Positions 5,533 to 10,125 of a stretch of DNA of 10,125 nt are shown piece after piece. The first letter of the stretch is position 1, and each line of letters starts with the position of its first letter. The position numbers and the translations under genes were made by a program. This stretch comes from Dehalococcoidia bacterium (GTDB lineage: Bacteria; Chloroflexota; Dehalococcoidia; E44-bin15): contig DAOWEF010000064.1 of assembly GCA_030638665.1 (NCBI GenBank), forward strand, positions 1 through 10,125. The letters run 5' to 3'. The notes beneath the pieces were generated by a model. The model saw only the letters and a program-made list of their open reading frames with translations. It ran no database searches and was not told the DNA's origin.

Positions 5533-6114
5533 ATGGTGCTGAGCGACCGAACCATTAAGGAGGAGATCGCACGAGGGAGGATCATCATCGAGCCTCTGGA
5601 TCCTGCTTGCATACAGCCAGCGAGCGTCGATGTTCGCCTCGATAGAAAGCTGCGGGTTTTCTGTAATTGGCGTTCTCCCTTATATATAGATGTGAAACAA
5701 AACCTCGAGGGTTTGACTGAAATTGTGGAGATCGAGGACGAAAAACCCTTCTTTTTACAGCCCGGGGAGTTCGTACTGGCGAGTACCCTCGAGGATATCA
5801 CCCTCCCTGATGATATCGTTGGTCGGCTGGAGGGTAAGAGCTCCCTGGGGCGGATCGGGCTGCTAATTCACTCCACCGCCGGCTACGTTGACCCCGGCTG
5901 GCGGGGGCATTTGACGCTGGAGCTCTCCAATGTGGCGAAGCTTCCCATTACCCTCTACTGCAGGATGAAGATCGGGCAGATATCATTTTTACGTCTCACT
6001 ACGGTGGCAGAGCGGCTCTATGGGGATGAAAGCCTGGGGAGCAAGTACCAGGGGCAGGTTGAGCCTACCGAGAGTAGGTTCTATCAGGACTTCGAGAAGA
6101 AAAGGCGTTGGTAA
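5533..6114 (+). CDS. dcd: dCTP deaminase, possibly bifunctional dCTP deaminase/dUTPase
   Basis: A 193-residue enzyme of the dUTPase-like trimeric fold that deaminates dCTP to dUTP for thymidylate synthesis. Conserved parts: the start MVLSDRTIKEEIARGRI, the substrate-binding GKSSLGRIG at 101-109, HSTAGYVDPGW at 113-123, the catalytic Glu130 in HLTLELSN, and the C-terminal SKYQGQ closing loop near 170. The HSTAG and LTLELSN wording resembles the mycobacterial enzyme that also hydrolyses dUTP to dUMP, so a bifunctional DCD-DUT is plausible but not proven by sequence. The family normally begins at MVLSD, and AAAGGTG (5519-5525) sits 7 bases before this ATG, so 5533 was preferred. An in-frame ATG at 5503 preceded by GGGGGT would add 10 residues. 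The gene stands between the SIMPL terminator and the rib operon. Confidence 0.93.
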   Translation: MVLSDRTIKEEIARGRIIIEPLDPACIQPASVDVRLDRKLRVFCNWRSPLYIDVKQNLEGLTEIVEIEDEKPFFLQPGEFVLASTLEDITLPDDIVGRLEGKSSLGRIGLLIHSTAGYVDPGWRGHLTLELSNVAKLPITLYCRMKIGQISFLRLTTVAERLYGDESLGSKYQGQVEPTESRFYQDFEKKRRW

Positions 6115-6249
6115 CTAAGTCCATCCGGTGCGCACGCTTGGGATATATAAAAAAGGGCGAATTTTCGTACTGTAATATAAACGCTTGACTTTACCCCGAG
6201 CCACTACTTTTCTATGGAAATCGTTTCAGAAACGGCGAGAAAGCGAAAA
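6115..6249 (+). other. dcd-ribD intergenic region, AT-rich, no FMN riboswitch seen
   Basis: This stretch separates dcd from the riboflavin operon. It is noticeably AT-rich at 6141-6182. TTGACT at 6185-6190 matches 5 of 6 bases of a -35 box, but the hexamer 17 bases further on (TTTTCT) is a poor -10. A promoter here would still suit a ribD start at 6250. The conserved blocks of the RFN (FMN riboswitch) element are not visible and the space is tight for one. No clear dcd terminator is seen. Confidence 0.4.
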
Positions 6250-7350
6250 ATGGATTACATGGAGCATGCCCTTTCTTTGGCCAGGCTGGCTTTAGGAAGC
6301 TCAAGCCCCAATCCCGCGGTGGGGGCGGTGATCGCCAGGGATGGCGTGATTATTGGCCAGGGCTATACCCAGCCACCGGGCTCCGCCCATGCTGAGGTAG
6401 TGGCACTGAGGCAGGCGGGGAATTGGGCTCAGGGGGCCACGATGTATGTGACACTAGAGCCCTGCTGCCACTTCGGGCGCACCCCGCCCTGTACTCAGGC
6501 GATTATGGAGGGGGGCATCACCGAAGTGCATATCGCCACCCTCGACCCCAATCCGCTAATCTCGGGCCAGGGGAAGGCAGCGCTGGAGTGTGCCGGTATA
6601 AAAATAAAACTCGGTGAGCATGAGCAGCAGGCCCGGGAGCTTAATGAAGCCTATATCAAGTTCATCACCACCGGCCTGCCCTTTGTCACCATAAAATTCG
6701 CTATGAGCCTCGATGGTAAGATCGCCACCGGGACGGGCGATTCCAAATGGATTAGCGGTGAGGAGTCTAGGGGATATGTTCACCAGTTGCGCGGGGCGGC
6801 AGATGCCATCATGGTTGGGGTCAACACTATCCTGGCCGATGACCCCAGGATCACCGCAAGAGATGGGCGGGAGGGGGGAGAGCGAAAACAGCCGATCAGG
6901 GTCATCGTGGATAGCAAGGCACGCACGCCACCCACAGCGCAAGTATTCAAGCAGCCAGGGAAAATAATTGTAGCCACGACTCCGGCAGCCCCGTCCGCGC
7001 AGAGGAAAAAACTCAAAGAAGCAGGTGCCGAAGTGCTGGAGCTTCCGGCCCGGGAGGGACTGGTCGACCTCGAGGAGCTGCTGGCAGAGCTGGGCAGAAG
7101 GGAGGTCACCAGCGTTCTGGTGGAGGGTGGGGGCACCCTGCTGGGCTCTTTTTTCGACTTTTTCCAAAAAGGGCTGGTGGATAAAGTCATTGCCTTCATC
7201 GCCCCGGTGATTATAGGGGGAGAGGAGGCGAGATTGGCCGTCGGCGGCAGGGGGGTGGGAAAGATTGCTCAGGCGCTACGGCTGAGCCATGTGAAGGTGG
7301 AGCGTTTTGGCGACGATCTCATGATATGCGGGTATATAGGCGGGCGATAA
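6250..7350 (+). CDS. ribD: Bifunctional riboflavin biosynthesis deaminase/reductase RibD
   Basis: A 366-residue two-domain enzyme catalysing steps two and three of riboflavin synthesis: deamination of the pyrimidine ring and NADPH-dependent reduction of the ribosyl chain. The N-terminal cytidine-deaminase-like domain (about 1-140) has the zinc site His47-Ala-Glu49 in SAHAEVVAL and Cys72/Cys81 in EPCCHFGRTPPC. The C-terminal reductase domain (about 145-366) shows FAMSLDGKIATGTGDSKWI, the MVGVNTILADDPRIT segment and VLVEGGGTLLGSF. Both halves are intact and the length is typical. The frame stays open to an ATG at 6214, but family members begin just before MDYMEHALSLA, so the ATG at 6250 was chosen; its ribosome site (GAGAAAG) is weak and the longer form remains possible. 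It is the first gene of the rib operon and ends 2 bases before ribE. Confidence 0.95.
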   Translation: MDYMEHALSLARLALGSSSPNPAVGAVIARDGVIIGQGYTQPPGSAHAEVVALRQAGNWAQGATMYVTLEPCCHFGRTPPCTQAIMEGGITEVHIATLDPNPLISGQGKAALECAGIKIKLGEHEQQARELNEAYIKFITTGLPFVTIKFAMSLDGKIATGTGDSKWISGEESRGYVHQLRGAADAIMVGVNTILADDPRITARDGREGGERKQPIRVIVDSKARTPPTAQVFKQPGKIIVATTPAAPSAQRKKLKEAGAEVLELPAREGLVDLEELLAELGRREVTSVLVEGGGTLLGSFFDFFQKGLVDKVIAFIAPVIIGGEEARLAVGGRGVGKIAQALRLSHVKVERFGDDLMICGYIGGR

Positions 7351-7352
7351 GG

Positions 7353-7979
7353 ATGTTCACCGGAATCGTTGAAGAGGTAGGCAAGGTTAGGACGGCTCGC
7401 CCCGGCCAGCTTATGGTCACAGCCCAAAAGGTGCTGGAGGATACCAAGCTGGGCGATAGCATTGCGGTAAACGGGGTGTGTCTCACCGTTACTGAGGTCT
7501 CACCCGATTCCTTCTCCGTTGATGTGATGCCTGAGACGCTGGGGCGCACCAACCTTGGGGCGCTTCGCCCTGGCGATGGGGTGAATCTGGAGCGCCCCCT
7601 GGCAGTGGGCGGTCGCTTTGGGGGGCACTTCGTTCAGGGGCATGTCGATGGCGTGGGCCGGGTGGTCTCGGTGACGCCGGAGAAAGAGGCTCTCCTCTTG
7701 AAATTTGAAGCACTTCAAGAGATAATGAGGTATATAGTTGCAAAGGGCTTTATCGCGGTAGATGGCGTTAGCCTCACTGTGGTAGAATGTAATTCTACAT
7801 CGTTTACTGTTTCGCTGGTCACTTTTACGCTGGAGAATACCACCCTCGGTGGCCGGAGACCCGGAAATATGGTAAATTTAGAGGTGGACATCATCGCTAA
7901 GTATGTGGCGCCGCTGAGGGAGGAGGCCACGGCGATAACGATGGAATTCTTGGCCGAGCACGGCTTTTTGGCACGCTAG
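7353..7979 (+). CDS. ribE: Riboflavin synthase (alpha chain)
   Basis: A 208-residue enzyme that dismutates two 6,7-dimethyl-8-ribityllumazines into riboflavin and the pyrimidine precursor. It has the family's two tandem lumazine-binding barrels, about 1-95 and 96-190. The first opens with MFTGIVEEVGKV and has NGVCLTV (Cys43) and GRTNLGALRPGDGVNLERPL. The second starts near GGHFVQGHVDGVG and has VDGVSLTVVE and TTLGGRRPGNMVNLEVD. Upstream in-frame codons reach back to 7326 inside ribD, but the family start is MFTGIVE, so the ATG at 7353 was taken. That start lies 2 bases after the ribD stop with only a short AAGG beside it, so translation is probably coupled to ribD. The gene is sometimes named ribC or ribB in Gram-positive nomenclature. 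Confidence 0.96.
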   Translation: MFTGIVEEVGKVRTARPGQLMVTAQKVLEDTKLGDSIAVNGVCLTVTEVSPDSFSVDVMPETLGRTNLGALRPGDGVNLERPLAVGGRFGGHFVQGHVDGVGRVVSVTPEKEALLLKFEALQEIMRYIVAKGFIAVDGVSLTVVECNSTSFTVSLVTFTLENTTLGGRRPGNMVNLEVDIIAKYVAPLREEATAITMEFLAEHGFLAR

Positions 7980-8014
7980 AATAGCTAGCAATTATTATCC
8001 TAATGTTATCGAAA

Positions 8015-8032
8015 GCATTAAGCAGTTAATGC
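8015..8032. promoter_or_regulatory. Perfect inverted repeat in the ribE-ribBA gap
   Basis: GCATTAA (8015-8021) and TTAATGC (8026-8032) form a perfect 7-bp stem with a GCAG loop. It sits in the middle of the 87-base gap, the only wide spacer inside the operon. It is not followed by a T-run, so it does not look like an intrinsic terminator. It could be an operator, an RNA processing or stabilising stem, or chance. The rest of the gap is AT-rich and has no clear promoter. Confidence 0.5.
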
Positions 8033-8052
8033 GGATGTTGCTGACGGTCGAA

Positions 8053-8061
8053 AAAGGAGGT
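8053..8061 (+). promoter_or_regulatory. Very strong ribosome-binding site of ribBA
   Basis: AAAGGAGGT is a near-complete complement of the 16S rRNA 3' end and lies 5 bases before the ribBA ATG. It fixes the start at 8067 and suggests ribBA is translated independently of ribE, unlike ribE itself. Confidence 0.85.
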
Positions 8062-8066
8062 GGGAA

Positions 8067-9296
8067 ATGGGGCTGGCAACAATTCCAGAGGCAATCGAAG
8101 ACATAAAGGCGGGAAAGTTTATAATCATCGTCGACGATGAGGGTCGTGAGAATGAAGGCGACCTGGCCATGGCGGCGGAGAATATCACCTCAGGGGCGAT
8201 CAATTTCATGGCGAAGCATGGCCGGGGGCTCATCTGCCTGCCTATTATCGGGGAGCGGCTCGATGAGCTGGGCATTCCGATGATGGTTGGGGATAACACC
8301 TCAAAGCATGAAACCGCCTTCACCATATCCATCGAGGCAAAACACAGGGTTAGTACCGGCATCTCCGCCCATGATCGGGCGGCCACCATCAAGGCGGTGC
8401 TCGATCCTGCGACCCGGCCTGAGGACCTGGCTCGCCCCGGTCACACCTTCCCGCTGCGGGCACGCGACGGAGGGGTGCTGGTGAGGGTGGGGCATACCGA
8501 GGCCATCGTTGACCTAGCAAGGCTCGCCGGCCTCTATCCGGCGGGCGTCATCTGCGAGATCATGAATGACGATGGCACCATGGCTCGTCTCCCTGAGCTT
8601 GAGGCCTTTGCCGCGCAGCATGGGCTGAATATGGTGAGCATTGCCGAGCTCATCGCCTATCGCAGGCGACATGAGCGATTGGTTACCCAGGTGACCCAGG
8701 CGAATCTGCCCACCATGTATGGCGATTTTGTCGCCATCGCCTATCGTAGCACCATAGACCCCGATGAGCATGTCGCCCTGGTGAAAGGAGATATATCGGG
8801 GGAGGAGCCGGTGCTGGTTCGGGTGCATAGCGAATGCCTTACCGGAGATGTCTTCGGCAGCCTGAGATGCGATTGCGGCGACCAGATAGCCATGGCAATG
8901 CAGGCCATAGCCAAAGAGGGCCGGGGTGTCTTCCTCTATATGAGGCAGGAGGGGAGAGGGATCGGGCTTCATAACAAGCTAGCGGCCTACGCCCTCCAGG
9001 ATGGGGGTCTGGATACCGTGGAGGCCAATGAATCGCTGGGCTTTCCCGCCGACCTTCGCGACTACGGCATTGGCGCCCAGATACTGGTAGACCTCGGTCT
9101 CAGGGATATTCGCCTTTTGACCAACAATCCGAGAAAGGTGGTGGGAGTTGAGGGCTATGGGCTCAGGGTGGTAGAGACGTTGCCGCTCATTGTCAGGCCC
9201 AATCCTATCAATCTACACTATCTTGAGACAAAGCAGCAGAAGCTGGGGCACCTTCTGGAGTTGGAGGAGACCGGGACTTTAAGGCAGGAACCCTAA
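8067..9296 (+). CDS. ribBA: Bifunctional 3,4-dihydroxy-2-butanone-4-phosphate synthase / GTP cyclohydrolase II
   Basis: A 409-residue fusion that supplies both precursors of riboflavin: the four-carbon unit from ribulose 5-phosphate and the pyrimidine from GTP. The RibB half (about 1-200) has the acidic metal loop [16 protein letters not shown] at 23-38, then [13 protein letters not shown] and [10 protein letters not shown]. The RibA half (about 205-400) has the zinc cysteines Cys257, Cys268 and Cys270 in [19 protein letters not shown], the catalytic region [13 protein letters not shown], and [16 protein letters not shown] near 351-366. All key residues expected of each domain are present, so both activities are likely retained. 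The start is fixed by AAAGGAGGT 5 bases upstream. ribH follows after 21 bases. Naming follows the common ribBA usage for this fusion (ribA in Bacillus). Confidence 0.97.
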   Translation: MGLATIPEAIEDIKAGKFIIIVDDEGRENEGDLAMAAENITSGAINFMAKHGRGLICLPIIGERLDELGIPMMVGDNTSKHETAFTISIEAKHRVSTGISAHDRAATIKAVLDPATRPEDLARPGHTFPLRARDGGVLVRVGHTEAIVDLARLAGLYPAGVICEIMNDDGTMARLPELEAFAAQHGLNMVSIAELIAYRRRHERLVTQVTQANLPTMYGDFVAIAYRSTIDPDEHVALVKGDISGEEPVLVRVHSECLTGDVFGSLRCDCGDQIAMAMQAIAKEGRGVFLYMRQEGRGIGLHNKLAAYALQDGGLDTVEANESLGFPADLRDYGIGAQILVDLGLRDIRLLTNNPRKVVGVEGYGLRVVETLPLIVRPNPINLHYLETKQQKLGHLLELEETGTLRQEP

Positions 9297-9303
9297 TCAA
9301 GAA

Positions 9304-9314
9304 GGGAGGAGGAG
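9304..9314 (+). promoter_or_regulatory. Ribosome-binding site that selects the TTG start of ribH
   Basis: GGGAGGAGGAG contains AGGAGG (9307-9312), 5 bases before the TTG at 9318. There is no in-frame ATG near the beginning of ribH; the next methionine is residue 67. This site therefore decides the start. Confidence 0.75.
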
Positions 9315-9317
9315 ATA

Positions 9318-9788
9318 TTGAATAAAAAATATGAAGGCACGCTTCTCGGCGTGGGGCTGAAGTTCGGGGTTGTAATCTCTCGCTTCAACGATTTCATCAC
9401 TACCAGGCTTCTTGAGGGGGCGGAGGACGCGTTGCTACGCCATGGCGTCAAGGAGAAGGACATCGAGGTCGCCTGGACTCCAGGCTCCTTTGAGATCCCG
9501 CTCATCGCCAAAAAGATGGCGGAAACGGGGGGTTATTCTGCCGTTATCTGTCTGGGAGCGGTGATCAGGGGGGGTACCCCCCACTTTGACTATATCGCCA
9601 CTGAGGTAACTAAGGGGATTGCCCAAGTTGGCTTGCAGACTGGGATACCGGTGATCTATGGTGTGGTTACCGCAGACACCCTGGAGCAGGCCATCGAGCG
9701 AGCGGGGACAAAGATGGGTAATGCCGGCTTTGAGGCGGCGGTAAGCGCCATCGAGATGGCGAACCTGATTCGTGCGATTACTCCGTGA
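9318..9788 (+). CDS. ribH: 6,7-dimethyl-8-ribityllumazine synthase
   Basis: A 156-residue enzyme that joins the RibD pyrimidine product with dihydroxybutanone phosphate to give lumazine, the substrate of RibE. The family motifs are in order: SRFNDFIT (21-28) binds the pyrimidine, [10 protein letters not shown] (53-62), and [14 protein letters not shown] (80-93), in which His89 is the catalytic base; then [24 protein letters not shown] and [13 protein letters not shown]. The usual GATPHF appears here as GGTPHF, a mild change. Length matches bacterial RibH, which forms icosahedral or pentameric shells. The start codon is TTG with a strong AGGAGG site. It is the last gene of the operon. Its end overlaps the convergent small gene by 11 bases (9778-9788), and no rho-independent terminator is seen before or in that overlap. 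Confidence 0.96.
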   Translation: MNKKYEGTLLGVGLKFGVVISRFNDFITTRLLEGAEDALLRHGVKEKDIEVAWTPGSFEIPLIAKKMAETGGYSAVICLGAVIRGGTPHFDYIATEVTKGIAQVGLQTGIPVIYGVVTADTLEQAIERAGTKMGNAGFEAAVSAIEMANLIRAITP

Positions 9789-10029
9789 CCTTATAGACCT
9801 TATCCTGTCGCCTCACCCGGTCGGGGCCCTTGATCCCTATCGCATCCCCTGGATTGCCTTCCTGGACGTCCACATTTTGGATTTGCATGGACTCGACGAC
9901 GAGCTCCAGGTCGGTGGTGTGTACCGCGATGTGAATCTTATCCCCCACCTTTAGCGGTGCGGTGAGATCGATCCCGGCCACCACCGGTCGGGCAAAGAAG
10001 TCGCTGACCCTGCCAACTTCCTCTTCCAC
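9778..10029 (-). CDS. Small EF-Tu domain-2-like protein (translation-factor-like beta-barrel)
   Basis: An 83-residue protein consisting almost wholly of one beta-barrel like domain 2 of translational GTPases. It shows [19 protein letters not shown], then [30 protein letters not shown], and [24 protein letters not shown], the layout of the EF-Tu/IF2 barrel with GD, S-M-Q and G-D-x-V/I turns. No GTPase domain is attached. Similar stand-alone proteins are annotated as translation elongation factor-like proteins, with no established function that I know of. The frame is open to an ATG at 10104, but GTG at 10029 was chosen because AAGGAGG (10038-10044) lies 8 bases upstream and the domain begins there. 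The gene converges on ribH and overlaps its end by 11 bases. Domain assignment is fairly sure; function is unknown. Confidence 0.78.
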   Translation of the reverse strand: MEEEVGRVSDFFARPVVAGIDLTAPLKVGDKIHIAVHTTDLELVVESMQIQNVDVQEGNPGDAIGIKGPDRVRRQDKVYKVTE

Positions 10030-10037
10030 AATCTTGC

Positions 10038-10104
10038 CCTCCTTCCTTTTCAGACTAACATGCCTGTCTTTCAACAGTATACCTGTCCATAAAAGGCAAA
10101 TCAA
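10038..10104 (-). promoter_or_regulatory. Candidate promoter and Shine-Dalgarno of the EF-Tu domain-2-like gene
   Basis: On the minus strand, TTGATT (10099-10104, 4 of 6 bases of the -35 consensus) and TATACT (10076-10081, 5 of 6 of the -10) are separated by exactly 17 bases. Transcription would start near 10069, giving a leader of about 40 bases that ends with AAGGAGG (10038-10044), 8 bases before the GTG start. This argues against the in-frame ATG at 10104, which would lie inside the -35 box. It is pattern-based only. Confidence 0.5.
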
Positions 10105-10125
10105 TATCTTGAAGGCTCTCTGTCA

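Noticed and set aside
6115-6249. A possible FMN riboswitch before ribD.
   Set aside because: None of the conserved RFN sequence blocks can be seen, and the region is AT-rich and short for the element plus expression platform.
6556-7167. Antisense open frame of 203 codons opposite ribD.
   Set aside because: It is covered by conserved RibD reductase sequence and has no supporting features.
8514-8972. Antisense open frame of 152 codons opposite ribBA.
   Set aside because: It lies opposite the RibB/RibA catalytic regions and has no start signal or domain.

Overview
The window is a moderately GC-rich bacterial chromosome segment packed with housekeeping genes. It shows no sign of phage, transposon, CRISPR or RNA genes. 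Several traits fit a Chloroflexota (Dehalococcoidia-like) bacterium: a TrpB2-type tryptophan synthase beta chain, a stand-alone EF-Tu domain-2-like miniprotein, a SIMPL protein behind an ECF sigma/anti-sigma pair, and an HSTAG-type dCTP deaminase. That placement is inferred from family resemblance only.

Layout. At the left edge is the 3' end of an isoleucyl-tRNA synthetase gene (+, 1-210). It meets, tail to tail with a shared CTAG, a leftward block: lepB (signal peptidase I, 2887-3432), then trpB2 (1377-2732), then an HtrA-like lipoprotein serine protease (207-1289). From the lepB start, a rightward operon runs divergently: ECF sigma factor (3515-4063), two-pass zinc-finger anti-sigma factor (4087-4644) and secreted SIMPL-domain protein (4660-5424), closed by a strong GC hairpin (5449-5474). 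Next comes dcd (5533-6114). It is followed by a complete riboflavin operon, ribD (6250-7350), ribE (7353-7979), ribBA (8067-9296) and ribH (9318-9788). A leftward gene for a small EF-Tu-domain-2-like protein (9778-10029) converges on ribH with an 11-base overlap.

How the genes work together. The four rib genes encode every dedicated enzyme from GTP and ribulose 5-phosphate to riboflavin, apart from the phosphatase step. No FMN riboswitch is visible upstream. The sigma, anti-sigma and SIMPL genes look like an envelope-signal transcription unit, and both lepB and the HtrA lipoprotein nearby act on exported proteins. The lepB/sigma divergent region has a -10-like box right next to each start codon and no Shine-Dalgarno sequence on either side, which points to leaderless transcripts.

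The enzymes are all recognisable families. The less ordinary material is regulatory: the leaderless divergent promoters, the repeat- and hairpin-rich lepB-trpB2 gap, and a perfect inverted repeat in the one wide gap inside the rib operon. The convergent miniprotein of unclear function is also worth attention. I see no convincing new multi-gene system.
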